The notes under the pieces: model-generated | Seen by the model: the letters and a program-made list of their open reading frames with translations, nothing else | Told to the model about the DNA's origin: nothing | Databases searched by the model: none | Shown here: positions 7,307-16,506 of the stretch, piece after piece | How the letters are laid out: each line of letters opens with the position of its first letter | Numbering within the stretch: position 1 is the first letter of the stretch | NCBI GenBank assembly: GCA_013822275.1 | Contig: PNKC01000014.1 | Coordinates: 1 to 54,872 of the forward strand | From: Anaerolinea sp. | Lineage (GTDB): Bacteria > Chloroflexota > Dehalococcoidia > Tepidiformales > Tepidiformaceae | DNA length: 54,872 nt | Reading direction: 5' to 3' | Position numbers and translations under genes: made by a program

Positions 7307-9202
7307 ATGTGTGGCATCGCCGGGATCCTCCGCACGGAAGCTGAACCTGTCCCACGCGGGCTGATCGACGCCATGGTCGCGACGCTGCGCCACCGGGGGC
7401 CGGACGGCGAAGGTTCGTACTTCGCGCCAGGCATCGCATTCGGCCACACGCGGCTGGCGATCATCGACCTCACGGCGGCTTCGGACCAACCGATCGTCGA
7501 TGAGGCGGCCGGCCTTGTGATGGTGTTCAACGGGGAGATCTACAACTACCTGGAACTGCGGGCCGAGCTCAAGGGGCTGGGGTTCGAGTTCCGCAGCGAT
7601 GGCGATGGCGAAGTTCTACTGCGGGCATACGAGGCGTGGGGCGTGGACTGCCTTTCGAAGTTGAACGGCATGTTCGCATTCGCCATCTGGGATAACCGCG
7701 AGCGGCAACTGTTGCTCGCGCGAGACCGGTTTGGCGAGAAGCCGCTGTACATCGCGCGTTCGCGGCGGGGAGTGGTTTTCGCCAGCGAAATGAAGGCGAT
7801 CCTGGCCATCCGGCCGGAACTGCGGGTGCCCAACCGGAAGACGATTTTCCGCTACCTCTCGCGGGGGGACCTGGACCTCGACCACGAGAGCTTCTTCGAA
7901 GGCATCGACAGCGTGCCGGCGGCGCACTACCTGCTGATAGACGCCAACGGGCAGGGGAACGCGAAACGTTATTGGCACCCCACGAGCGTCTCCGTGCCCG
8001 GCAGCAGGCCCGCGGCGATCGAGCGCTTCCGGGAGCTGTTGTTCGACTCTGTGCGCCTGCGGTTGCGGAGCGATGTCCCTGTGGGCAGCAGCCTCAGCGG
8101 CGGGCTCGACTCATCCAGCATCGTCGCGACGATAAACGCGCAGAAATCGACGCAGGCGGTCCATCAGAAGACGTTCAGCGCGCGGTTCCGTTCGCGCCAG
8201 CACGACGAGGGCCAGTTCATCAAACTCGTGACTTACCAGGCGGACGCGGAAGAGCACGAGGTGTGGGTTGAACCGGAACTGTTCCTCGCGGAGTTTGACG
8301 AGTTGCAGTGGCACCAGGAGGAGCCGATCGCCTCGACGAGCCCGTTCGCGCAGTGGCTCGTGATGAAGCTGGCGCGCGAAAACGGCACGACCGTGTTGCT
8401 CGACGGGCAGGGCGCGGACGAACTGCTGGCGGGATACGACCAGGCGCAGGGCATGATCTGGGCGCACTGGCTGAGGCGCGGGCGGCTCGACAAGGTGGTC
8501 CACGAGGTCGCCGCCTTCGCGAGGCGCTACCACGGCTTCGGCGAGCCAGCCCTGTTCGCCGCCTACTACTCGCTCCCCGGGGGGCTGCGGGATGAGCTGG
8601 CGGAGCGCTACTACCATTCCTCAAAGGTGGTTTCGCAGGGGCTGCACGCAGAGTTCGCGCCGTCGCACGTCGATTCGCCGGAACCGTTCCCGGACCGGCT
8701 GCGGAATGAACTTGTGCGCTGGCAAACGGTGACCCAGTTGCCGGAGTTCCTGCGCTACGCGGACCGCAACAGCATGGCCTTCGGCCGTGAAGTGCGGCTG
8801 CCGTTCCTGGACCACCGCATCGCGGAGTTCTGTTTTGGCCTGCCGGTGGACCTGCTGCTGAAGAACGCGGTAACCAAGGTGGTGCTGCGAGAGGCAATGC
8901 GGGGCATCGTGCCGGAGGCAGTGCTGGACCGGAAGGACAAGCTCGCCTACTCGCCGCCCCAGAGGCAGTGGAATCAGACAACGCTGCGGCCGTGGCTGGA
9001 AACGCTGTTGACCGCGGCGGAATCGCGGGACGAGATCTTCAACCCGAGGGCCGTGGTCGCGATCCGGGAGCGGCTGGGCCGGGACGGGGGAGACGCCTTG
9101 ATGTGGCGGGTAGCGAGCACCGAGGCGTGGTTCCAGGCGATGATCGACCGGCCGCGGCGGGACGCGGCGCGCCAGGCGGAAATAAGCCCCGTTCAGTGGT
9201 AA
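7307..9202 (+). CDS. asnB: Asparagine synthetase, glutamine-hydrolysing (AsnB)
   Basis: A 631-residue enzyme that amidates aspartate using glutamine and ATP. The start MCGIAGIL places the catalytic Cys at position 2 after Met removal; RHRGPDGEG, NGEIYNYLELR and the domain linker follow in the glutaminase part. The synthetase part shows SLSGGLDSSSIVA (pyrophosphate loop), DGQGADELLAGY and a C-terminal FGREVRLPFLDHR. The length is right for AsnB. The open frame extends about 250 codons upstream, but the obligatory Met-Cys start fixes position 7307. GAGGGG lies 13 bases upstream. Lying next to a polysaccharide operon, it could instead be an AsnB-type amidotransferase that modifies a surface sugar. 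Confidence 0.93.
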   Translation: MCGIAGILRTEAEPVPRGLIDAMVATLRHRGPDGEGSYFAPGIAFGHTRLAIIDLTAASDQPIVDEAAGLVMVFNGEIYNYLELRAELKGLGFEFRSDGDGEVLLRAYEAWGVDCLSKLNGMFAFAIWDNRERQLLLARDRFGEKPLYIARSRRGVVFASEMKAILAIRPELRVPNRKTIFRYLSRGDLDLDHESFFEGIDSVPAAHYLLIDANGQGNAKRYWHPTSVSVPGSRPAAIERFRELLFDSVRLRLRSDVPVGSSLSGGLDSSSIVATINAQKSTQAVHQKTFSARFRSRQHDEGQFIKLVTYQADAEEHEVWVEPELFLAEFDELQWHQEEPIASTSPFAQWLVMKLARENGTTVLLDGQGADELLAGYDQAQGMIWAHWLRRGRLDKVVHEVAAFARRYHGFGEPALFAAYYSLPGGLRDELAERYYHSSKVVSQGLHAEFAPSHVDSPEPFPDRLRNELVRWQTVTQLPEFLRYADRNSMAFGREVRLPFLDHRIAEFCFGLPVDLLLKNAVTKVVLREAMRGIVPEAVLDRKDKLAYSPPQRQWNQTTLRPWLETLLTAAESRDEIFNPRAVVAIRERLGRDGGDALMWRVASTEAWFQAMIDRPRRDAARQAEISPVQW

Positions 9203-9300
9203 TCTCCGTTGCGGAACAACCCCGGCAGCAGCGCGCGGCACAGAGCGCACGGGCCAGCGGCTGAACCTGATCATCTCCATGTGGAAGAAGGAAACAAGAC

Positions 9301-10235
<935 letters not shown>

Positions 10236-10306
10236 GAGCCTGGCGCCACCGCCACTCCGGCGGCCAACCGGAACGGGGCGTGGCTGGCGGCCGATGGCCT
10301 TGCCGG

Positions 10307-12040
10307 CTATTCGTGGCGGTAGCGGGAGGCGAGGGGGAAGCGGCGGTCGCGGCCGAAGGCGCGGGGGGTAATCTTCACGCCCGGCGGAGACTGGCGGCGT
10401 TTGTATTCGTTGCGGTCGACCATGCCGATGACACGGCGGACCGTCGCCTCATCGAAGCCGCGGGCGACGATCTCGTCGACGCTGTCGTCGTTTTCGACGT
10501 AGGCCAGGAGGATAGGGTCGAGGATTTCGTAGGGCGGCAGGCTGTCCTGGTCCAACTGGCCCGGTGCGAGTTCGGCGCTAGGTGGTTTGGTGATAACGTG
10601 GCGAGGGATGAGTTCGGTGCCGGCGTGACGGTTGCGCCATTCGGCGAGGCGGTAGACAAGCGTCTTGGGCACATCCTTGATGACGGCGTAGCCGCCGGCC
10701 ATGTCGCCGTAGAGGGTGGCGTAACCGGTGGCCATCTCGCTCTTGTTGCCGGTGGTGAGCGCTATCCAGCCGAACTTGTTGGAGAGACTCATGAGGACAT
10801 TGCCGCGTTGGCGCGCCTGGAGGTTTTCCTCGGCTGTCCCGGGCTTGGTACCTTCAAAAGCACCGGCGAGCATTTCGAGCATGGCGGCGTGGGCTGGCTC
10901 GATTGGGATACTCAGGTAGCGGATGCCCAGGTTGTCGGCGAGGGCTTGCGCGTCGCGTTCGCTGTGGTCGCTTGAATAGCGGCTGGGCAGCGAGATGCCG
11001 ACGACGTTCTCCGCGCCCACGGCATCGACCGCAATCGCGGCGACGACGCTGGAATCGATGCCGCCGGACAGGCTGATGATCGCCTGGGTGAATCCCGTTT
11101 TCCCGAGGTAATCGCGCGTGGCGAGGACGAGCGCCTGCCACACCTCCTCGTCGTCATCAAGCAGCGGGGCGACGGGCAGAAGGAGGGGGGGCGCGGGTGG
11201 GTGCGGAGTGAAGCCCAGGTCGACGTGCTCGACATCGAGGTCCGCACCCCGGTCACGCAATTCGACGCGGCGGCGGGGGTCATGGAGACGGCGCTGCGCG
11301 ACTTCGTCCAGGTCCACATCGACGACAATCATCTCTTCCTGGAACTGCGCGCCACGGGCGATGAGCTGGCCTTCGGCATCGAAGACGAGGGAGTTGCCAT
11401 CGAAGACGAGCTCGTCCTGGCCACCCACCATGTTCAGGTAGGCGATGGCAATAAGGTTGTCGGCTGCGCGGGTGGCGATCATCCGGGTGCGGGCGTGGAC
11501 GCGCCCGCGGTGATAGGGCGAGGCGTTGATGTTCAGGCAGAGTTCGGCGCCGCCGAGCGCGATCACGTCGAGAGGGAACCCGGGGTACCAGATGTCCTCG
11601 CAGATGCTGATGCCGAAGGCGATGTTCCCGGCGTGGTAGACGGGGTTGCGGCGGCCGGCGGCGAAGTACCTCTCTTCATCGAAAACACCGTAGTTCGGCA
11701 GGCGGCGTTTGTGGTAGGTATCGACCCAGCGGCCATCGGCGAGGATGGCCGCGGCGTTGTAGGCCGTGCCAAGGTGCCAATCGACGAACCCGACGACGGC
11801 GACAACGCCCGCCGAGGCGGGGACGATCGTCGCGATAGCCGCGCGAGATTCGACACAGAACGGCCTGCGGAGGACGAGGTCTTCCGGTGGGTAGCCGGTG
11901 ACCGCCAGTTCAGGGAAAACGACGAAGCCGCAGCCCGCTTCCCTGGCGCGCGCAATTTCCTGGCGGATGCAAGCAGCGTTGCCGGCGAGGTCGCCAACGG
12001 TGGAGTTCATCTGGGCGAGACCGAGCCGGGCGGTACGCAT
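10307..12040 (-). CDS. nadE: NAD+ synthetase, glutamine-dependent (NadE)
   Basis: A 577-residue two-domain enzyme that converts nicotinic acid adenine dinucleotide to NAD+ with ATP and glutamine. The N-terminal nitrilase-type glutaminase domain has its Glu in FPELAVTGYPPEDL, Lys in YHKRRLPNYGVFDEERYF, and Cys in ISICEDIWYPG. The C-terminal synthetase domain has the pyrophosphate loop LSGGIDSSVVAAI and TTGNKSEMATGY. I took the ATG at 12040 (MRTARLGLAQMN), where family homology begins, although the frame is open further upstream. TATACT ends five bases before it without a ribosome binding site. Confidence 0.95.
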   Translation of the reverse strand: MRTARLGLAQMNSTVGDLAGNAACIRQEIARAREAGCGFVVFPELAVTGYPPEDLVLRRPFCVESRAAIATIVPASAGVVAVVGFVDWHLGTAYNAAAILADGRWVDTYHKRRLPNYGVFDEERYFAAGRRNPVYHAGNIAFGISICEDIWYPGFPLDVIALGGAELCLNINASPYHRGRVHARTRMIATRAADNLIAIAYLNMVGGQDELVFDGNSLVFDAEGQLIARGAQFQEEMIVVDVDLDEVAQRRLHDPRRRVELRDRGADLDVEHVDLGFTPHPPAPPLLLPVAPLLDDDEEVWQALVLATRDYLGKTGFTQAIISLSGGIDSSVVAAIAVDAVGAENVVGISLPSRYSSDHSERDAQALADNLGIRYLSIPIEPAHAAMLEMLAGAFEGTKPGTAEENLQARQRGNVLMSLSNKFGWIALTTGNKSEMATGYATLYGDMAGGYAVIKDVPKTLVYRLAEWRNRHAGTELIPRHVITKPPSAELAPGQLDQDSLPPYEILDPILLAYVENDDSVDEIVARGFDEATVRRVIGMVDRNEYKRRQSPPGVKITPRAFGRDRRFPLASRYRHE

Positions 12041-12045
12041 ACCTG

Positions 12046-12051
12046 AGTATA
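12046..12051 (-). promoter_or_regulatory. -10 box of nadE (leaderless type)
   Basis: TATACT on the minus strand, five bases before the nadE ATG; no Shine-Dalgarno sequence. Confidence 0.5.
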
Positions 12052-12166
12052 GGCAAATCGGACGCTTCAGGTTCAGGCAGGGTATCTCCCTAGGGCAAGC
12101 CACCGATTCACGACGCCGACGGATGCGTGCGAGGATTGAAGGCGGCGGGGCCTTTGAGGTTGGGAG

Positions 12167-12364
12167 ATGTCTCGAGGCCACAAGCAGCATGGACCCTGTC
12201 CGCTCTGCGGACGCGTCACACGGGCGCATTCGCGCCTGGTGGTGGCGGACGTTGAACCAGGAGCAAGTGCGAGCTGCTCCACGTACAACACGATCATCTG
12301 TCGCGACTGCGCTTTCGCAATGGTCGTGCGATCGGAGGCGGCCGCGACGCGGGCAGCGATGTAG
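12167..12364 (+). CDS. Small zinc-ribbon-like protein, unknown function
   Basis: A 65-residue protein with two CxxC knuckles, CPLC near residue 11 and CRDC near residue 46, plus a third Cys pair partner candidate ([11 protein letters not shown]). This spacing suggests one zinc site. GAGG lies seven bases before the ATG. It sits between divergent nadE and glgC and is followed by a short hairpin. I recognise no family; the cysteine knuckles and the good ribosome binding site are the reasons to call it. Confidence 0.55.
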   Translation: MSRGHKQHGPCPLCGRVTRAHSRLVVADVEPGASASCSTYNTIICRDCAFAMVVRSEAAATRAAM

Positions 12365-12377
12365 GAGGCCGAACGGG

Positions 12378-12406
12378 AGGGCCGGCCAAACGCGGGCGGC
12401 CCTTTC
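12378..12406 (+). terminator. Possible weak terminator hairpin
   Basis: AGGGCCG at 12378-12384 pairs with CGGCCCT at 12397-12403 around a 12-base loop and is followed by TTC. It lies just after the zinc-ribbon gene and before the glgC promoter. Confidence 0.35.
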
Positions 12407-12411
12407 TGGCG

Positions 12412-12417
12412 TAGAAT
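12412..12417 (+). promoter_or_regulatory. -10 box upstream of glgC
   Basis: TAGAAT about 29 bases before the glgC TTG start, which itself has GGAG at normal spacing. Confidence 0.4.
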
Positions 12418-12445
12418 CGTCGCAAACCGGCGTGGAGCGACCCTT

Positions 12446-13735
12446 TTGAACAACGTGCTTGCGATGATCTTGGCCGGCGGCCAGGGAGATCGGCTGTCCG
12501 TGCTTTCAGAACAGCGGGCGAAACCAGCCGTGGTGTTTGGTGGCCAGTACCGGATTATCGACTTCGCGTTGAGCAATTGCTCCAACAGCAGCATTTCCAA
12601 GGTTGCGGTACTGACGCAGTACCGGCCGCGTTCGCTGGTTAACCACATCGGGGCGGGGCGGCCGTGGGGGTTCGATACGCTCGAAGGCAGCGTGCAGATG
12701 TTGCAGCCGTACCTCGGCCGGGCCGACATGGACTGGTACCAGGGTACGGCCGATGCCGTTTATCAAAACCTCTACGTCATCGAGGAGTCGCGGGCGCGCG
12801 AGGTGCTCATCCTCGCGGGGGACCACATCTACCTGACGTCGTATCGCAACATGGTCGCCTATCACCGCAGCCAGTCTGCGGATGTGACCGTGGCCGTGTA
12901 TTCGGTTCCCCGCCAGGAAGCGCACCGGTATGGGGTGCTGGACCTGGACCAGAATGGCCGGGTGATCGACTTCCAGGAGAAGCCCGCCCACCCGAGGTCG
13001 CCGTGGGTGTCCATGGGCGTCTACGTGTTCAACAAGGATGTCCTCGTCGAGCAGTTGCAGGCAGACGCCGACCTGGGCGAGGAGAGCCAGCACGATTTCG
13101 GCCGGAACATTATCCCGCGGATGTTCGAAAGCCACCGGGTGTTTGGCTACCAGTTCCAGTCGTACTGGCGGGACGTGGGGACGGTTGAGTCCTACCACGC
13201 GGCGCACATGGACCTGCTTTCGGCGCACCCACCAATGGCTCTCGAACACCCGGAACTGCGCTTGCGGACAGCGGGAGGGATCATGCCACCGGCGCGCTTT
13301 GGCCCGCACGCGATAGTACACAACTCGTTGATTTCCCCGGCGGCGCAGATCGAGGGGAGCATCTTCCGGTCAGTAATTTCCCCGGGCGTCGTGATCGAAG
13401 AAGGGGCCCAGGTGCGCGATTCCGTCATCCAGCATCGCTGCATCATCGGCTCCGGGGCGACAGTTGACCGCTCGATCCTGGATAAAGAAGTGGTGATTGG
13501 ACGTGACAGCACCGTCGGTGAGGGCGACATGAGCGTGGCCAATTACGAGCGGCCGGACATCGTGAATACGGGCATCAACGTGATCGGCAAACGGGTGACG
13601 ATCCCCTCGGGGATGCGGGTTGGCCGGAACGTGGTCGTCGGGCCGGGCGTCCACGATGAGCTGCTGGAACGGGCGACGCTTGAAAGCGGGGCCACGGTGC
13701 ATCCGACGCAGATGCCTTTGCACCTGTTCGTGTAG
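12446..13735 (+). CDS. glgC: Glucose-1-phosphate adenylyltransferase (GlgC)
   Basis: A 429-residue ADP-glucose pyrophosphorylase, the committed step of bacterial glycogen synthesis. The catalytic N-terminal domain shows [44 protein letters not shown] and LAGDHIY; the C-terminal part is a left-handed beta-helix of hexapeptides ([20 protein letters not shown]). FQEKP and [10 protein letters not shown] are also family motifs. The start is a TTG at 12446 with GGAG eight bases upstream; no ATG precedes the conserved start. Glycogen synthase and branching enzyme are not in the window. Followed 2 bp later by a DUF2203 gene. Confidence 0.92.
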   Translation: MNNVLAMILAGGQGDRLSVLSEQRAKPAVVFGGQYRIIDFALSNCSNSSISKVAVLTQYRPRSLVNHIGAGRPWGFDTLEGSVQMLQPYLGRADMDWYQGTADAVYQNLYVIEESRAREVLILAGDHIYLTSYRNMVAYHRSQSADVTVAVYSVPRQEAHRYGVLDLDQNGRVIDFQEKPAHPRSPWVSMGVYVFNKDVLVEQLQADADLGEESQHDFGRNIIPRMFESHRVFGYQFQSYWRDVGTVESYHAAHMDLLSAHPPMALEHPELRLRTAGGIMPPARFGPHAIVHNSLISPAAQIEGSIFRSVISPGVVIEEGAQVRDSVIQHRCIIGSGATVDRSILDKEVVIGRDSTVGEGDMSVANYERPDIVNTGINVIGKRVTIPSGMRVGRNVVVGPGVHDELLERATLESGATVHPTQMPLHLFV

Positions 13736-13737
13736 CC

Positions 13738-14133
13738 GTGCGCCTGTACAGCGAAGCAGAAGCGCGGGAGTTGTTGCCAGAGGTGATCCCCGTGGTGGAG
13801 CGGCTGAGCGAAGCATTCATCGAACTGCGGGCGCTGAAGGCGGCGATCTCGAGCGAGGCACGGGGAGCGGCGGGAGATGGCAACCTGCTCGCGGACCCGT
13901 GGGCGGAAACGGACGGGGAGGACCGCGGGGAACGATTGGCACGGCAGGTACGGGACGCAGCGGCACGACTGGACGACTGGGGAATCGAGCTCAAGGACCC
14001 GGAGCGGGGGCTGATCGACTTCTACCACCAGCGCGGGACGGAGGTGGTGTTCCTCTGCTATCTACTGGGGGAGCGGGACATCGAGTACTGGCACACGTTG
14101 ACAGGCGGTTTCGCCGGGCGGCAGCGGCTGTAG
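13738..14133 (+). CDS. DUF2203 family protein
   Basis: A 131-residue soluble protein of unknown function. It has the family frame YSEAEARELLPEV at the N-terminus and the conserved C-terminal half GIELKDPERGLIDFYHQRGTEVVFLCYLLGE.DIEYWH with a terminal GFAGRQRL. The GTG start follows the glgC stop after two bases, so it is probably cotranslated with glgC. The function of DUF2203 is not established. Confidence 0.8.
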   Translation: MRLYSEAEARELLPEVIPVVERLSEAFIELRALKAAISSEARGAAGDGNLLADPWAETDGEDRGERLARQVRDAAARLDDWGIELKDPERGLIDFYHQRGTEVVFLCYLLGERDIEYWHTLTGGFAGRQRL

Positions 14134-14144
14134 CGGCATCCGGT

Positions 14145-14175
14145 GGCGCGTGTACAATCCCGCGCACTACCCACC
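14145..14175 (+). promoter_or_regulatory. Duplicated promoter segment, left copy (31-bp direct repeat)
   Basis: This 31-bp segment is identical to 15412-15442. It contains TACAAT (14153-14158) as a -10 box, followed by CCCGCGCAC. The left copy is 60 bp before the GT87-like gene; the right copy is 12 bp before the hydrolase start. Homology continues leftwards (GCATC) with a small gap. Confidence 0.75.
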
Positions 14176-14235
14176 AGCCGGTCGGTCCGCGCTTGAGCGC
14201 CTGGCACGCGTGGGTGCGCTGAAGGACGACACTGA

Positions 14236-15378
14236 TTGCAACTGCGCCTGACGGTCGCTGCCCGAGGCACGATCTTCACGTTTGCCGTTTGGGCATTGGC
14301 GATTCTCGTCGCAAGTTGGTGGTCAGATGAGCGCGCCGGGCGGAGCTACGGAGGGGACTTCGTCACGTTCTACGCGGCCGGAGCGATGGCCAAAGTTGAC
14401 GCAGATGGAGTCTACGACCGGACGGCCCTGAGCAAAGTCGAGTCTCGCGTTAGTCCGGGTGCGCCGAGCGCGCCGTTTCACTACCCGCCCCCGCTGCTTG
14501 CGGCCCTTCGGGTCCTTGCCAAGCTGCCGTATTTTGCGGCGCTGGTCGTCTGGACGGCGGCGAGCGCTGTGGCGTTCCTGGCCGTTACGCGCCTCGCCGG
14601 AGCCGATACCGCGACCTCCCTTGCTCTGGCCCTGCCGGCTCTCGCTGTGAACGCCATCGCTGGTCAAGCGGCCGGGCTTGTCGCCTTCCTTGCGCTTGGA
14701 AGCGCATCGCTGCTGACCAAGCATCCGTTGGCGGCGGGTGTCCTCGCAGGCGGGCTGGCGTTTAAGCCGCACTTCGTCCTTGTTGTCGGGCCACTGTTGG
14801 TGCTGCGCGACAGGCAACGCGGCCTGATGGGAGCGGCCGGAGCCCTTGGAATGCAGTCACTAGCTGCCACACTCATCCTGGGCGGCTCGGTCTGGTGGGC
14901 GTTTGCCACTGATCTCGATGATGCAGGGAGATTCCTGACTGAATCTGCGGTTTGGGAACGGATGCCATCCGTGGCCGCCGCGCTCCTGCTTGCTGGCTGC
15001 CCCACCTGGGTGGCCCTGACGGGGCAGGGGTTGGCTTCGTTGTTCGCCGTGATATCGGCGCTCCGGGTTTGGAACCACACGACATCCTCGCCACGCCGGA
15101 TCTCTGCTACGGCTGCCGCCACTTTGCTTGCAGCGCCGTACGCTTACATTTACGACTTCGTATTGCTTGGGGTGCCGCTTGGTCTGCTGTGGCGGGAAGA
15201 GCGAAGCCTCCCGATCCGCACTCTACTCATTCTGTGCTCGTTGGCGGGAGTGGTCTCACCTCTGGTTGCCTACTGGACTGATGTTATCCAGATCGGGTGG
15301 GCATTCCCGCTGCTGGTGCTGTGGCTATCGTCCCGCGGGAGCGGCACGCGAGGCGAAGCAACTTCGGCACCGTCGTGA
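14236..15378 (+). CDS. GT87-like (DUF2029) membrane glycosyltransferase
   Basis: A 380-residue integral membrane protein with about ten hydrophobic segments. The first loop reads GGDFVTFYAAGAMAK, the acidic/aromatic signature of polyprenyl-phosphate-mannose-dependent GT-C enzymes of family GT87, then FHYPPPLLAAL and a cytoplasmic LAFKPHFVLVVGPLLVLRDR, also family features. It likely transfers a sugar from a lipid-phosphate donor outside the membrane. The start is a TTG at 14236 with GAAGGA ten bases upstream. Base composition is visibly less GC-rich than the neighbours, and the gene is framed by a 31-bp direct repeat containing a promoter, so it looks like a later insertion between the DUF2203 and hydrolase genes. 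Confidence 0.8.
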   Translation: MQLRLTVAARGTIFTFAVWALAILVASWWSDERAGRSYGGDFVTFYAAGAMAKVDADGVYDRTALSKVESRVSPGAPSAPFHYPPPLLAALRVLAKLPYFAALVVWTAASAVAFLAVTRLAGADTATSLALALPALAVNAIAGQAAGLVAFLALGSASLLTKHPLAAGVLAGGLAFKPHFVLVVGPLLVLRDRQRGLMGAAGALGMQSLAATLILGGSVWWAFATDLDDAGRFLTESAVWERMPSVAAALLLAGCPTWVALTGQGLASLFAVISALRVWNHTTSSPRRISATAAATLLAAPYAYIYDFVLLGVPLGLLWREERSLPIRTLLILCSLAGVVSPLVAYWTDVIQIGWAFPLLVLWLSSRGSGTRGEATSAPS

Positions 15379-15411
15379 ATCGCGAGGGGAACGACTGTAG
15401 CTGGAGCATCG

Positions 15412-15442
15412 GGCGCGTGTACAATCCCGCGCACTACCCACC
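15412..15442 (+). promoter_or_regulatory. Duplicated promoter segment, right copy (31-bp direct repeat)
   Basis: Identical to 14145-14175. TACAAT at 15420-15425 is the likely -10 box for the alpha/beta hydrolase gene; the ribosome binding site GGGAG begins directly after the repeat. Confidence 0.75.
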
Positions 15443-15454
15443 GGGAGCACGCCG

Positions 15455-16294
15455 ATGACCCTGCCCGTTTCCAGCCGCGACATTTACGTCGAAGCGAACG
15501 GAATCCGCCACCACCTGATTGCCCGTGGCCCAATCGGGACTCCCGTGGTGATGATGATCCACGGCCTGGCGGGCCAGGCGCACGTGTTCGACGGGATCGC
15601 CAGCTACCTCTCGAGCCGCTTCCATGTCTATTGTCTCGACGTGCGGGGACGGGGAGAAAGCGCCTGGGGCCCGCCGGACCAATACGGCATTGACACCTAC
15701 GTCGAGGACCTTGAGGCGGTGCGGGAGGCGCTGGGCCTCCAGTTGTTCACGCTGGTCGGCACGTCGATGGGCGGGATCATCTCCATGAACTACATCCCTC
15801 GCTTCCCCGAGCGCGTGGCGAGGGTGGTGATCAACGACATTGGCCCGGAGATTGACCCGGTGGGCCTGGCGCGCATCCTCCAGTACGTGGGCAAGGCGCC
15901 CGAGATGTTCGGGGACATGAAAGCGGTGGTGAAGTACTACCGGGAGAACTACGGCCCGATGGTGGAACATCTCCCCGAGGACCAGATCGCGGACTTCGCC
16001 CGTTGGAACGTGAGGAAGAGCGACAGCGGCGTGTACGTATGGAAAATGGACCCCGCCGTGCGGGCCGGCGGCGCCCCGGCGCCTGCCATGGACCAGTGGG
16101 AGGCGGTGAGCAAAATCGGTTGCCCCGCACTGATCCTGCGGGGGGCGAAGAGCGACGTTTTGAGCGCGGCAATCGCCCGCCGGATGGTGGAGACGATGCC
16201 GGACGCCCGGCTGGTTGAGATCCCCGGGGTTGGTCACGCCCCGATATTGACGGAGGCGGAGTCGGTGAAGGCGCTGGATGCCTTTCTGGGGTGA
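15455..16294 (+). CDS. Alpha/beta hydrolase
   Basis: A 279-residue hydrolase. Strand beta-3 and the oxyanion loop are MMIHGLAGQAHVF, the nucleophile elbow is GTSMGG, the acid is in ILRGAKSDVL, and the catalytic His is in VGHAPIL near the C-terminus. The cap region at about 130-195 is helical. This is the layout of the large esterase/haloperoxidase/lactonase group; the substrate is not predictable. GGGAG lies seven bases before the ATG. A heptad array starts four bases after the TGA. Confidence 0.88.
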   Translation: MTLPVSSRDIYVEANGIRHHLIARGPIGTPVVMMIHGLAGQAHVFDGIASYLSSRFHVYCLDVRGRGESAWGPPDQYGIDTYVEDLEAVREALGLQLFTLVGTSMGGIISMNYIPRFPERVARVVINDIGPEIDPVGLARILQYVGKAPEMFGDMKAVVKYYRENYGPMVEHLPEDQIADFARWNVRKSDSGVYVWKMDPAVRAGGAPAPAMDQWEAVSKIGCPALILRGAKSDVLSAAIARRMVETMPDARLVEIPGVGHAPILTEAESVKALDAFLG

Positions 16295-16298
16295 CGCT

Positions 16299-16368
16299 GG
16301 CTGTCGGCTGTCGGCTGTCGGCTGTTGGCTGTTGGCTGTTGGCTGTTGGCTGTTGGCTGTTGGCTGTT
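16299..16368. repeat. Heptad array, GGCTGTC x3 then GGCTGTT x7
   Basis: Ten perfect 7-bp units. The switch from C to T at the last base happens once, so the two sub-blocks look like separate expansions. It begins four bases after the hydrolase stop. The same family follows the stops of the genes ending at 46422 and 53592, in the same orientation relative to the gene. Confidence 0.97.
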
Positions 16369-16380
16369 GGCCAGGAGCGT

Positions 16381-16411
16381 GTCCGTACCGTGCGCGACAG
16401 CAAGCGGTGGG
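16381..16411. repeat. REP-like dispersed 31-mer, copy A
   Basis: Starts GTCCGTACCG and ends AAGCGGTGGG. It matches 27 of 31 bases with 53885-53915, and 46275-46305 is a third relative. All three lie in intergenic DNA within about 300 bp of a heptad array. Confidence 0.7.
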
Positions 16412-16506
16412 CATCCACGCCTCCTGCGGACCGGGATAGCGCCCTCGTCGTCGCGGCGCGCTGGAAGTTGAGGTAGTCTTCCAGCCAACGCTGTGGAGGA
16501 TAACCC

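Noticed and set aside
12167-12364. Treating the short frame after nadE as a shadow
   Set aside because: It has a well-placed ribosome binding site and paired CxxC knuckles and is not opposite another gene, so I kept it as a low-confidence gene.
14145-15442. Insertion sequence around the GT87-like gene
   Set aside because: There is no transposase and no inverted terminal repeat; the direct repeat is a 31-bp promoter sequence, longer than usual target duplications. Kept only as a possible insertion.
16299-16368. Possible CRISPR array
   Set aside because: The repeats are 7 bp long and directly joined without spacers; no cas gene is in the window.
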